From NCBI GenBank assembly GCA_034638255.1, contig JAWPGT010000003.1:62001-126000 (forward strand): a stretch of 64,000 nt of DNA. The letters run 5' to 3'. The DNA comes from Coprinus comatus. Lineage: Eukaryota; Basidiomycota; Agaricomycetes; Agaricales; Agaricaceae. The position numbers and the translations under genes were made by a program. A model generated the notes under the pieces. That model saw nothing but the letters and a program-made list of their open reading frames with translations. It was not told where the DNA came from and did not search any database. Below are positions 36,791 through 48,685 of this stretch, one piece after another (the stretch's first letter is position 1; every line of letters begins with the position of its first letter).

Positions 36791-39323
36791 ATGCCGCCAT
36801 TGCCTCCGCTTGCGAGGCCGGTGCTTGTCCGCTCCATACTCTCGTACAGAATCCAGCTCTACTCTCTGGTCTCCCTGATTGCAGTCTCTGCAGTAGTCTT
36901 AAATGCCCTGAGGAATTATAGCAACTTCTATTCTGTAGCCATCTACCTCTCCAAAAGTGGCCGGAGTGTCTTGGTTCGCACTCCAGTATCAATCTTAGAC
37001 TCTACCTAATGCTTTCTACAGGTTCTTGCCAACTTTGCCGTGCTACTGACCCTGTTTTGTGGTCACATTGTCCAACGCATCTTTTTTGGAGCCTTGCGCG
37101 CTAATGAGGTTGAGGTAAGTTCCAATCTCCGCCTCCCTAGAGCCTTGCTGATTTATTGGTGGAATGTAGCGTCTCTATGATCGATTGTGGTTTTTTATTA
37201 CCGAATCTCTTCTAGCATTCACTATCTTCCGTGATGAATTCGATATTCCTTTCGTTCTTATGTTCGGCTTTCTGCTATTTGTCAAATCATTTCACTGGCT
37301 TGCCGGTGACAGAATCGAATGGGTATGTTTTTCTCATTCAGGTCAATCATTTACCAGCTCATTCCCAGTAGATGGATCAACAACCCTACCCAGGCCCTCC
37401 TGTATTTTTCCATTTCCGAATGTCAACGCTTTTCACCATCCTATTGCTCACAGACTTCATTATGTTTGTTGTGGCAATAGATCACACAATCACGTATGGC
37501 GTTGGTGGCATGGTTTTATTTGCCAGCGAGGTTTGTTATATTTTATATATCACCCATCAGGTAACTGAAACATCTACCAGTATGGTATTCTAATGGCGAG
37601 CATTATGAATACCATCCTAAAATATCTACTTTCCGCGTACGACCTGCGAAGAGCTGGCCGTCGTGGTGGAGAGAATGCCGCCCCTTGGGAAAATAAATCC
37701 ATGTGGATATTCTATATCGAACTGACCACAGGCAGGGTTTCTTTCTCCCATCCTTGGTACTTGTATACTAATAAAAGTATCAGACTTCCTCAAACTCACA
37801 ACTTACCTGGTTTTCTTCACCATAATCATAACGTTTTACGGTCTTCCCCTCAATATTGTTCGCGATGTTTATATCACGGCACGTTCCTTCATCACGCGCT
37901 TACGTGCATTGCACCGATATCAGACCGCTACGCGCAACATGGATCAACGCTATCCTGACGCTACCGAAGTTGAATTGACTGCAATGTCTGATAGAACCTG
38001 TATAATTTGTCGTGAAGATATGGTGATTACGCCACCAGAACCAGCTTCTAACAATGATGGTCCAAATGTCACCCCCAAGAAGTTGCCCTGTGGTCATGTT
38101 TTCCACTTCTACTGCCTGAGGTCCTGGCTAGAAAGACAACAAAGTTGTCCAACATGGTACATAACCAAGTCCGTCATTTTTATCAGAATAATAACGCTCT
38201 TCACAGTCGGCAGACAGTACTTGAGAATAATCCTTCACCAATAGCTGCGAATCCGGCCGCACCTCGTGCTCCTCGGCAAGGAAATAATATACCGCAACGT
38301 CAGAACAACAATCTACCTGAAAATCCTTTAGGAAATCCTCTGGCAGCTTTAGGTCGTCTGTTTGGACCTCCTGGACAACGAGTACCAAACGGCAATGCTA
38401 ATCCCAACCAGTTTGCGGCACAAGGACCAATTGTCCCGAATCCAAACCCTGTTCAAAATAATCCTGTCGTCATTGAGTACCACATTCAATATCAAGTACC
38501 TCGTCAACCAGCCCAGAATGCTGCGCAAAATCCACCGCCGGTATTACAACCCATTCAACCTTTTCAAGGTTTCCAGGATCCTAATGGTGATTGGCAACAA
38601 TGGCCAGTTGACCAGGACATTGGGTCAACCGACCAGAATATTGAACGCTCTAGTGTCGCTCAAGCTGCACAAGATGTAGAACCGGAGTTGTCAACACTTG
38701 CGGAAGGTTCCAGTGATCTTGGGGATGCAAGAAGCGCTGCTGCACAAGCGGCGCTACGCCGTTTGAATAACAGTAATACCCACTCGATGGAGAACCGTAG
38801 TGCCGCAGCTGCTACTACTACAAGCGCCGGGTCAACCTCTACTGCTTCCGCTACTTCTGTAGTTCCGCGATTCATTCCACTACACGATTATACAACAACA
38901 CGATCCCCTCGGACATTCCCATCAACTGGGATGAATGGATTTTCTCCTACCCATCAAACTCCTACGAACGCTTCACATAGGCTTTCACAACTTGCACAAA
39001 TACCTCAACATGTTACAAACGCACAACTCGAGGTGATGGATCAACTTACAAGGGAAGCAATTGACGAGCGCCTGCGCGTATTAGAGAATGTATCTGGTAC
39101 ACTCTATCGCTGTGTAGAGGATCTTTTGAGACTTCGAAGCACGTTGCCTGTGAACAGCACTCCTAACAATAATACGCCTAGTAATACCGGGGATAGTCCC
39201 GAAGCTATGGTTGACAACGAAAGGAAAGGAAAGTCGGTGGATGTTCAAGAAAAATCAGACGCGTCGATCGGATCATCGAGCCAACTAGTAGATACTACAG
39301 AAGTAGATAGATCGAATGTGTAA
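36791..39323 (+). CDS. HRD1: ERAD E3 ubiquitin ligase Hrd1 (synoviolin)
   Basis: Ubiquitin ligase of the ER-associated degradation pathway. Start ATG at 36791 (MPPLPPLARPVLVRSILSYR). Multispanning membrane N-terminus: RIQLYSLVSLIAVSAVV, LANFAVLLTLFCGHIVQRI, FFITESLLAFTIFRDEFDIP and MSTLFTILLLTDFIMFVVAI. Then the RING-H2: CIICREDM (near 38010), KLPCGHVFHFYCLRSWLERQ, then PTC|RQ across an intron at 38155-38206. The rest is a Pro/Asn/Gln-rich disordered cytosolic tail with N-rich stretches (NNIPQRQNNNLPENP). Stop at 39321-39323. Length and order match the fungal family. Its neighbour on the other strand is a membrane-anchored amidohydrolase. Confidence 0.92.
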
Positions 39324-39368
39324 ATAGTAGGATTGTTCATTGCACCGTTAAATAAGGGTTGTAAATGC

Positions 39369-40208
39369 TTATAAGGTGTTCTTAGCACTGGCAGGTGCTA
39401 AAACTTGCTGAGCTATTCGTTTAACAACATCAGGTCGAACAAGGGATTTATCCACTTTAGCATAAAATTCTTTGAATATTTGACCCAGTAGCGGTGCTTT
39501 GCCAGTTTGAGGAAGGGTATCAACGATTTGTCTCAATCTGGCTTCAACTTCGGAGTCTGATATCGCCGGAGGTAAAAGTTTTTCCAAAATTTGAACCTCT
39601 TGTTGTTCTTTAACTGCAAGATCTGACCTGTTGGCCTGTATGTACTTTGATGCAGCATCGTTCTACAACCAAAATTCATATACATTACAAAGAAAGGAAG
39701 TAGAGATGCTCACGCGTCGTACGATGCCTTTTCCTATGACAGCACGCTAGAGAAAAACAGACGGTGAGGTAAATGAATACATGAGAGTTCTAGAAACTTA
39801 CAATGGCAGCCGTACCCACCCGACCATCCTTGTGTATCTTGTCTGCAGCCTGAACCTCGGAAAGAATGGACTAATGACCGAGATGCATGTCACTTCAATT
39901 TTATTTCCATTAAACAGCCTTACACACCCGTAATGTAGTCGCCGTCGCCATGTTTTTTGACTTTTCCGAATTTCAGGAGTCAAGTCGGGGAATATAGGTA
40001 TCATCTCACTTTTAATGCATTTTTTATTTCTGTTGTAAGCTGGATACGTAAATCTAGGAATTACAACATTAGTATATTTTCTTCTCGTTCGCCATATGGA
40101 AAAGAATGGAAGCGGACGCGTAATCAACCTACCATTTTCAGTTGCAGTGATCGTGTACCAGCGGTATTGTCGGAGGGTATGTGTCAAAGTTCTAGAGCGA
40201 AAAAGCAT
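39369..40208 (-). CDS. AIM41: Aim41 family protein (GatB/YqeY domain), mitochondrial
   Basis: Small YqeY-domain protein of unknown biochemical role. I place the start at 40208, upstream of the obvious ORF: MLFRSRTLTHTLRQYRWYTI is a mitochondrial presequence. Exon joins then give TATEN|EIKNALK|SKNMATATTLR|SILSEVQAADKIHK, with introns of about 91, 45 and 57 nt, all in frame. Next comes DGRVGTAA, NDAASKYIQANRSDLAVKEQ, VQILEKLLPP and the helical C-terminus LGQIFKEFYAKVDKSLVRPD, ending ASAKNTL at 39369. The EQQEVQILEKLLPP region is typical of YqeY. A gene model starting at the internal ATG near 39952 would lose the targeting signal. Confidence 0.8.
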
Positions 40209-40322
40209 ATTCGTTGTAGTTGGAATTGGAATCGAAATTCGCGTCAAACGGCATCTTTGAGTGTATGGTATTCCCACGAGTTCATAGATTGATCTCCCAG
40301 TGCTCTCAATACAAAGTTGACA
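40209..40322. promoter_or_regulatory. 114 bp bidirectional promoter, AIM41 / QNG1
   Basis: Space between divergent ATGs at 40208 (minus) and 40323 (plus). No TATA box was seen. Confidence 0.5.
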
Positions 40323-41872
40323 ATGACCACAACACAACCCCCATTCCCAACAAACGGCAATTACATTCATTCCATAAGACAGAGTTCAAAAAGTTTGCGC
40401 ACCCATGCAAACATCAAGGCAAGTACAAATTATCATAGATCAGATCGTGTTATTTCCTGCCATCTTCGGGCCAGAACCAACACTCAGTTGAGCCTCTAGC
40501 CTGTCATTTGACGCCAGTGAAACCCTTTGGGTTTTCAATAAACCAACATCGATTTTTCAACCCTATTTTATTCACTGTCATGAGACTGACCTACTTCCAT
40601 TGACAGATAACAAAGGAATCCATTCATCGACTGTTAACCTCACCCGCCTTTACCACTTCATTCAAGAGAGTATCGGCCGTCCATGGACTCATCTTACCAC
40701 TCAAATTTGACTCATTTCTTGACGAGTTGAATCTGATTTCCGTCTTATCTATTCTAAACATCGCCTCGGGGTATAGGGTCCCTTTGCACGAACAGCTTCG
40801 CCGGGGCGCATGGGATAGCATCCGCACATTCGTATTCTCCCTTTACATAACATCGAGCTCACAAGAAGATCTCCTCTCCTCCTTGGGCATGAAGGACATC
40901 TCCGTGGCTAAAGTGGCTGAACTTATGGGAATAAGTTTACATGTTGAAAAACCCCACCCGAGTATTCCAGGCCTAGTGATCGGCGAGCTGGGAGGTCCCC
41001 TATATGAACTTGTGAAATTGGTGACGCATGTCCTCAATGAAACAGGATCTATCCTTGTGAATGGCGGTTATCCGAACCTGGGAAGTTTCGTGCTAGAAGC
41101 GCTTAAAGAAGGGGAAAAAGACCAGCCGGATGGATCCAAATCACTAGAGGTTGTACTAGAACGTGTAAGTATACAGGTTCTGTGTTCAGGGCGTTCATCT
41201 GTCAGAGAATGAAATTAGTAACATGTGCCTTGTAGCTTGTCAAAACCTTCCCGGCGTTTCGAGACATGGCGATAGTTGATGAAAAGCGTATGTTCTTTCA
41301 CAGCACTACGTCATTGTAGCTAATTCAAAAATTTATCAGCAATTTACTGTTTCAAGAAAGCATTATTTCTTATACACGCCATTCGTATTCGCTTCGCTTC
41401 CAAGACGCCCTTACCGTTTGCTATACCGGACACGAGAGAGAGCCCGGTGTTCACCGATAATGTGCTTCCTTCACTTCTAGTTCATCTGGGGGTCATCAAA
41501 TTAGATGAAGCACCTAGCCTTGAGAAACTCTTTCCAGACGCTGGATCGGAAGCATCCTTGGAACAAGCTTTTATCCGCCCCCGTACAATCCGATACGGAC
41601 CTTACTGTCGAGGGTGGTAGCAAAAAGCCTCCTAAAGAAGGCCCATTGTCACAAGGGACCAATCATTCAAATTACGTGCTGCAGCGATAGACGCCTGTGA
41701 TATGATTATTAAAGAAGCCCGATCAATGAACATTACTAGTGACGAATCATTAGCTTGGATTAAGGACATCACTCTCCCTGATTTAGATATGTGGATATGG
41801 TCTATTGCAAAGGACCGACCTGATTACCGGTGTTTGGAGAGGTTTGCAGAAAGAAACACGGTATATTTCTGA
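40323..41872 (+). CDS. QNG1: Queuosine 5'-phosphate N-glycosylase / queuosine salvage protein (DUF2419), with apparent frameshift
   Basis: Frees queuine from queuosine 5'-phosphate for reuse in tRNA. Exons: 40323-40418 (MTTTQPPFPTNGNYIHSIRQ), a GC-AG intron, 40607-41164 (ITKESIHRLLTSPAFTTSFK, then LILPLKFDSFLDELNLISVL and NIASGYRVPLHEQLRRGAWD), 41236-41287 (LVKTFPAFRDMAIVDEK), and 41340-41582 (PIYCFKKALFLIHAIRIRF, FTDNVLPSLLVHLGVIKLDE). The family C-terminus DQSFKLRAAAIDACDMI to WIWSIAKDRPDYRCLERFAE, ending RNTVYF, runs from 41657 to the stop at 41870-41872. A normal 58 nt intron at 41583-41640 leaves that last exon one base out of frame; a 27 nt intron (41614-41640) would keep frame. So either the gene is frameshifted, the sequence has a 1 nt error in a C run at 41578-41582, or the splicing is unusual. 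The family call itself is firm. Confidence 0.8.
40419..40606 (+). other. GC-AG intron in QNG1
   Basis: Exon 1 ends ATC AAG and the intron begins GCAAGT, the usual GC-donor form. The acceptor gacag is at 40602-40606. The join NIK|ITKESIHRLL is in phase 0. I found no GT donor nearby that would join these two exons. Confidence 0.75.
41583..41660 (+). pseudogene. Probable frameshift site or unusual intron in QNG1
   Basis: Read without splicing, the upstream frame meets TAG at 41618-41620. Splicing 41583-41640 (GTACAA...AAGAAG, 58 nt) gives the wrong frame after the join, leading to a stop soon after. The conserved frame resumes at DQSFKLRAAA. A 5-C run at 41578-41582 is a likely indel point. Confidence 0.55.
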
Positions 41873-43359
41873 CAGATGCACGAATGGTTTTTCTAAGTTT
41901 GTACTATGTAGATGTTTATGTAAATGGCATTTATCATTCGTCATTAAGGTTCGTTAAGTCCGAGTGAGTGACCAGTATGGTACACATCTACATTGTGTCC
42001 CCAAATCTATTGGAGTACATAGCCTCATATCATCTTGCGTGTGTAAAAATACATCATGTGAAGTCATATATGACACACAAATGACACATGTGGAGTTGGT
42101 GTCTTATTTTAGGCGCCAGGAAAGATGCTGCGAACATTCAGTATAAATAATAATAATAATCACTTGTCTAACTGGCTTATGGCTTCTTATGGTGTTTTCA
42201 TGCAGTAGCCGTGACCCCTGTGTATGGTAAATCTCACGAATGTTCATAGAGTACCGAGATTAAGGGGTTAAACTAAGTATTGGCCATTTCACTGAAACTT
42301 TATTAATAATTCTCTATGTGGAGATGTGCATGTTAAATGTGTTTAACTTTGAAATCCAGAATTGATCCTTAATACAGCCAAATTCATTCTATGAACACTT
42401 GCCAGCGTTGACAGCATGAGGCCGCAATCGATGGATGCACGGTAGTCTACAAATTTGTCAATATAGTATCCTTAGGTTCGGGCCGATAAGAATATCAGGG
42501 TCGTTTCTCATCGATGGGTTTATCTGATTAGTATTACTGTCTTATGACGCTCAACACACGTTATTGTGCTATTTCCTCAAGCAATTCTCATGTAGTCCAT
42601 GTTAATATGATATATTTTGTGTATATTTTATAATTTCATTACCCCCCATCAAATGTGGGTCCATATGTAGACTTATATTACCATCGTTGATGCCTTGAAT
42701 TTCATTGTGACGTACAGATAGTCAAAAACAGCTGCCACAGACCGTTACACTACAGAATTTGCGAAGAGTTTTCCGAGTCTTTAGGATTTATGTGCGTTAA
42801 ACGTGAATTTCACATTTGCCGTGGGCCAGTGAACCATGTCGGTTGAGAACAAAAACGAAGTGGTACTGGTATAATTCACTACTAAGGTTCAATATGATAA
42901 AATAGTATTTCTGTTAGTTAAAGTTTATTCTAGTTCATTCCGTCTGATTATTCAACGTTCACAAAGAACAGTTGTGAGCCCAAGGATTCATTCCGACACT
43001 GAATATATAGATAGTTGTACTAAAGAAGAAGACTACACCCCAAGAATGTAGTTTATTCTTCACAAATGGATAACTAACAAAATGAAGATTAGAGAGCATT
43101 TCTCTGCCTATTGCCGCCGTCAATGAATGGCCCATTGTTTTAAGCAAGGAACAACAACAAATCAACTGCTTGAAATTTCAAATCATCGAGAACAAAAACA
43201 AGTCATCTGAGCAAATAAAGTACACATATATCACAAGACATACTTCTATCATATCTTTTTTTTTTGTACGTTGAAACCCATACTTTAAAGGCCAAAAGAA
43301 CACGAAAAAATTACAGGGTACACTTTTCTTTTTCTTTTCTTCTTCTACTGATTTCTCTT
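41873..43359. other. Gene-free AT-rich interval
   Basis: About 1.5 kb between the QNG1 stop and the NAD kinase stop. Short (ATA)n run near 42145-42160 and a T run near 43257-43265. No open exon chain, terminal repeat or known element was recognised. 3' UTRs of both genes probably take up the ends. Confidence 0.5.
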
Positions 43360-46098
43360 CTATGAACAATCACTATCGCTCGCATTGCTATCACTCTCAT
43401 CGTTACCCCGAACAGCAAAGGCATGATGACCAAACAACTGTTGTGGGTCTTGGGATGATCGGGATCGTGATCGAGCACGGGTCTTATTATACAATAACGT
43501 CGCTGCTGTAGGTGTACGTGCCATTTCTTCCAAATCACGTTCCGGTATTCTGCCCACTGCGCTCATGTTGTTCGCATGCAGGTCATCTCGGGCTCCATGA
43601 TGTCCCACATGGAGTAATCCAGAACCACTATCAGTGTCAGATTCAGGAATATCGAAATTGACATGTCCTGGATGATGGAGGCCCGTGTTGCGGTAAGTGG
43701 ATGTTCTTGAGCGTGATCGCGATTTCGATTTACGGTGGTCTCTCCTCAAATTTGATACTGTCCGATCTTGCTGTCGGGCTTCACGAACCTTTTCTACACC
43801 GACAACTTGCTCTTGGGTCGTTGGTGCATTGGTAACTTTCGCCATTGCTAGTGGTTTCTCGTTCTCTGCTTCGGGGGACGAGTCGTCGATATCGAAACCC
43901 TCTTCCTCCGAAGAAACCTCGTCCTCGTCCTCCTCCGCAATTTGGTCTTCTAGTCTCGGACTGAGTATTATGCATGGGTCGGTAGAGGAAACCCTGGAGG
44001 TACTGGTCTTTCCATTATTCCTAGGACCTTCTTCGACTACGACAAATGATTTCTGGCGTTCACGCTCATTCCACTTCAGGGTTCTGGATATTGCGTGGAA
44101 CCAGTCTGTAGACTGATTACCAGCACATACAGTTGGGAAAGGATATTTGGACGCAGTGACTTTGATATGATCTCCCTCTGTTTTACGTTGTTAGATAAAA
44201 TCACAAGCAGTAGTGTATATTCACATACGTTGGAGTTCTACACGGCCACGACCATCAAAGGATGCCCATGCGGTGCTTCGGGAGTTGTAGGGGACGCAGA
44301 TACGCAGCTCCATACTGTCAGGAAGAAGCATCGGACGGAAAGATAAGGTATGAGGGCAGATCGGAGTTATGAGAATGGCAGGTATTTCAGGGTGAACAAG
44401 GGACCCGCCAGCAGACAACTACAAGGGAAGTTCAGTTTGAAGAAGGATCCAAGAATATAAAAACAACGAACAGAGTAAGCTGTGGAACCAGTAGGTGTTG
44501 ATATTGTCAGACCGTCAGCTTGCACGGTTGTCATATGATGATCATCGCCTAAGTACAATGTCATGTTTTGTTTTCAAAATCAGGGAAGATGACAGACCGA
44601 ATAACTCGAGCTGGCTGACATACGGGCTAGGGCCGCGATCAACCACAAGATCGTTCAGAACCTCGAATTGTTCTACGGGTCTGGTGGTGAAGCACATGAT
44701 TTCCTTGTCCTTGTGGGGCTTTCCTTCACTTGTGGAATGGGTAACTGGTAATCCATTTTCTACAGCTTGCCAGCCACCTTTCTCAAGGTTCTTCATCAGG
44801 ATTTGTCCAGTGTCGCCTCTTTTGACAGCTTTGCGGCCCTTTCCAGCTTCGTTGATATCAGCTCGATAGACGGTGCAAGTAAAACGCATTCGCAAGTTTA
44901 CACGAATGCCATTGTCAATAGCGGAGTCCATGACTGCTTGGTGATTGGCAAAGTCGAAGTTAGTGAGGAAACCTAACGAGCCTAGTGCAAAAGGGAGGAC
45001 AGGGGGTACGATGCGCTGGAACAACCATGAAGCAAATAGAACCGTGCCATCTCCACCAAGCTAAGGTGATATATTAACGATGGGATGATTTAAAAAACGA
45101 GGTTACTCACCGTGACAACGAAGTCGAAGAGATGTGGACTATTGCTGCACATGCTACTTGTCCAGTAACGTAACTGGCCTTCGTCCCGAGGTTCATCTAC
45201 GCCGTCGCTGTTTGATGAGGTTGCAGATGACGAATGGCTTGATGTACGCCGCCGAGCAAAGGGAACAAACAATTCGGGGTGGTCACGCCGAATACCTTCT
45301 GCGTCAAAGCGCTTCGAGCGTCGGAGTTGAGTGTCGACATAACTGAAGGTTAATTAGATCACAATTCGGCAGACTAGCAACGGAAAAACTTACACGACCA
45401 GTCCTCGTTTGAAGCTAGGGCGCCTTTTTAGCATGAGATAAAGGGCCAGCTCTCGGGTAAGTTTAATGAGGCGATTGTCGCGGGCTTTGGTGATGATAAG
45501 GATGTTCTGAATATTTGACTGAACACGGGCACGGCCTTGATGGTATTAATTAGTAGATGAAGGGGGTGAAATTGAAATATGGACCTAATTGTTTGCTCAT
45601 TTCGCGGACGCCGACGGCTGTTTCTGCGAGTTGTTTTGTCAGACTTCCAACAAATTCATCGTCTTCACCGTCGCTTTCTGCGACTGCTGTTCTATTAGAG
45701 TGTGTATCTGAGTGAGCTTCTTGATTGTGAGCACTGGTGGGGTGCTGGACTTGAAGAGAGCTAGCTACACCGAGGTCGACGTCTTCGTTGTAGGTTGCGC
45801 CCTGGCGATTTCTTAGCCAGTCCGTAAGAGAAGCCCCCTTGTCTAGATGAGAGTGGACGAAACAAGGAGATTCTACTGGCTGGTGATTGGAGGGTACGTG
45901 TACGCGAGCCTTTATGTGAGGGTCTGCACCGTTTGTAGTGATGACCGGGGAAGCAGAAGTGTCGAGGACTATATCTGTGTTCCAGTCTGCATTTTGGGTG
46001 TGATCAATATGCAGTGAGGCAGGCTTGTGGGGCGGGCTGGGGGTAGATGGAGGGGTTGAGAAGACGTCGTTAGCACCTGGGGATAGAAGGCCTGCCAT
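43360..46098 (-). CDS. NAD+ kinase (Utr1/Yef1/Pos5 family)
   Basis: Phosphorylates NAD(H) to NADP(H). Start at 46098 ([20 protein letters not shown]); no in-frame ATG lies upstream, only non-ATG codons. After a regulatory-type N-terminus and a helical [20 protein letters not shown] stretch come [50 protein letters not shown] (the GGDG motif, near 45110-45040), [16 protein letters not shown] and a later catalytic/NAD-binding block ending [19 protein letters not shown], then [20 protein letters not shown] and [15 protein letters not shown] long Ser/Arg-rich tail (about 150 residues) follows, with RS-type repeats and an acidic run ([15 protein letters not shown]). Stop at 43360-43362. Larger than yeast Utr1 because of both extensions. 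Head to head with the gene at 46213. Confidence 0.9.
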
Positions 46099-46212
46099 TG
46101 AAGCAGTTGTTGAATACTTCTGGTCTTTATAAGTCGCACATTGTCCAGACGACCGCAAATCCTGATAGTTTCATGCCTATCATCACCGTCACGTGCTCTC
46201 TCATCTTTCATC
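46099..46212. promoter_or_regulatory. 114 bp bidirectional promoter, NAD kinase / unknown gene
   Basis: Space between divergent ATGs at 46098 (minus) and 46213 (plus). An in-frame open stretch continues upstream on both strands, but without a good ATG. Confidence 0.45.
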
Positions 46213-48232
46213 ATGCTCGGTGACGACTGGCCACCGTCTCGCATATGTAGGCTCCTCCGGCCCCTCAAGCTCAAGTGCCATACCCTTACCGCCCACTCAC
46301 AGCGCGCAGGCAATGCTCTTAATCGTCTTGATACTCCTCCCAGGCTTGGTCTTCGCATACACCTACGCAAGGATGCCATCCGGACCCTCGATTTTTCAAA
46401 AAAGATACACGCCGTACGCGACTGCTACTCGGACATCGTCCTCAGAGTCATGTCCGACAAGCTTCATCCCCAATCTTCGGATAATCCAGCGCTGCCTTCT
46501 CTCACAACCCTCTGCTCAGTTATTATTGGCGCACACATGACCGTTGATGGTGTCTCTCCCGACCAGCAAGATTTCAATGAAACAGATGATCTATATCAAT
46601 TCATGCCACCCATGTACCGCCCGTGAGTGACCACTCATCAATTGCCAACAGACGAGTATCAACTTCTTGCACAGGCGAGCTTTGTTGATGCAGGCGTTAC
46701 ATCTCATCCTAGACATCTGTCCTCCCCATGCAAGTTTATATCATGCCCTCCTTGATGTCACAATGCGAAACAAACTTTATCCAGAATCGGAAGTTCTCGT
46801 CGATGCTGCCCTCGAACTTGCCTGTGAAACCTCTCGCGGTCGCCCACCTCCCTTGTCTTACCCAACACATAAAAGATTTCTCGCAGACATATATCGTAGA
46901 TGGGTCCATCACTTTCCTCCAGCAAATTATGTCCGTCTCGTCTCTAATGCCCTCAAGAGGGCTCCTTCCACTGTGGTCTGGACTTCAAAGGCAACAAAAC
47001 GACTCGCCCGTAAACTTGCCTACGTGGATATTAGCCTCTTGTCCCCCCTGATTACAAGTTTGATCGAGATTGTTGTTCGTAGGAAACGGGAAAAGGCGCA
47101 TTCAGAAAATATCGTCGATTCAAACGAGCTCGAGATCCAAACTCAAGAATGGCTCGAAATGGGGCTCGAGCTATGCACCTTATCACTGAAGAAGTCTTCA
47201 TCGCAATTATCATGTCAACATAGTACTTGGGTTGAAGATATCGTTGACTGTTGTCGAGTATTCCTATCCAGCAAACGGGCAGTCAGCTACCAATTCATTG
47301 GTACTGTTGCTTGTATTTACACTCTGCAACTCATGAATGGACCAGACTCCCTTGACTCAAATGACAACTTGGACATCTATTTTCAGAACATAGACTGCCC
47401 GCCCTCGACATACGCTCCCTTTTGTCAAGGAATATTCAAAACAAAATCTATTGCTGAATGCGCTGATATTCTTGGTATTATATCTTCCACCTTACACATA
47501 CACGCTTTACAGAACCTCCGTGCAACACTTTGGAGTTCAGTCCTTGATTGCATTGAAGACCCAGAGGTTGAACGGATCCTATTAGAGAAAAGCGATTCGA
47601 GTGAATTCAGGCGATTTAGGCTGGGGGTGATCAACAATGTGGAAGAAGCTGAAAGGAACTGTTTCACTGTCAACCAGCGTCGCAGAAACAGCATTGAATT
47701 GGCAGTTGCAGCTAGAGATATAGACACGACCCAATGGGAATGGGAGCCATCTATTGATTGTTGGTTTCGCAAAGCTCGTGCGGAAAATAGTGATCAGCAG
47801 GGACCATCGAAGCGCAGAAGGATTGATAGATCCTCCTATCTTGATTTCATTGCAACACCATCTCGATCCCCTTGCGCTCTGCGGTCTAAAGCTGGCGCCA
47901 GTAGAAAATACCATGACGATAGAGATGTTGGCCAGCGACGTACCTTGTTACGTTCTCCAGCAACCAGACAACTAAGGAAACCACGTTCTTCCTTAAATTT
48001 TACTTCTCTTTTAACTAGTGCGTTGTCACATCGGAGAGACTTGCACAATAGCCGGGGTAAATATATTCAAAACCCCGGGGATGACTTCGATGAGGCTCTA
48101 AGTGATTCTGATGAATCTGATCCTTCAAATGAAGATTCTCATTCAGAGGATATTCATCAGTTGCATGCACCTTCAGAGGATTCTTTAGACTTATTCCAGG
48201 TCACAAATACGTCTTCTCCTTCACGATATTAA
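46213..48232 (+). CDS. Basidiomycete hypothetical protein, helical with basic C-terminus
   Basis: Two exons, 46213-46622 and 46675-48232, joined in frame as MYRP|RALLMQ; about 655 aa. Start MLGDDWPPSRICRLLRPL. No known domain was recognised. The first two thirds look alpha-helical and repeat-like (LVSNALKRAPSTVVW, ISLLSPLITSLIEIVVRRKR), possibly an ARM/HEAT-type fold. A Trp-rich element, TQWEWEPSIDCWFRKA, precedes SKRRRIDRSS, which resembles a nuclear signal. The C-terminal part is Ser/Arg-rich, then acidic (EALSDSDESDPSNEDS). Function unknown; nuclear location is inference. Confidence 0.7.
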
Positions 48233-48355
48233 ATATACCCTGTAACTTATATAATAGATGATTTTTCGTGTGGCGGATATATCGGACCGATACTTAGTTT
48301 GTTGATGTGAAACCCGAGCTTGAATCTCGCCTTACAATCATCGACATAGGTGGAA

Positions 48356-48685
48356 ATGTCCAAGTCCAAAGACCAAAAAGCCTTTGCTCTACCAGATTCT
48401 TTACGAGATCTTGCTTTGCTAAGAGCGTCAGATATAGACCTTGCCGGATTAATTCCAAACACCAATACCTCACCCAAACCCGATGATTCTTCCGTTGAAG
48501 ACATGCAAGCACAAGCAATAGAAGAGACTTTGGTTAAATCCCTTCATTATGTAAAAGCGGCGAGGAATGCAATTCGGATTAATGATAGAGGAGATGTTGA
48601 TACACAAGGACAACAGGTTGAGAAGATTCGGGAACAATTATCGAATGTGGAGGAGGGACTCGCGGATGCTTCTACAAAGAGTTAG
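48356..48685 (+). CDS. Small hypothetical protein (109 aa)
   Basis: Single-exon frame starting at ATG 48356 (MSKSKDQKAFALPDSLRDLA). Hydrophilic, predicted helical, with a possible coiled segment near the end (QQVEKIREQLSNVEEGLADA). No signal peptide or membrane segment. The regular amphipathic pattern and high charge support a real gene, but I do not recognise a family. It is tandem, 123 bp after the stop of the preceding gene. Confidence 0.6.
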   Translation: MSKSKDQKAFALPDSLRDLALLRASDIDLAGLIPNTNTSPKPDDSSVEDMQAQAIEETLVKSLHYVKAARNAIRINDRGDVDTQGQQVEKIREQLSNVEEGLADASTKS

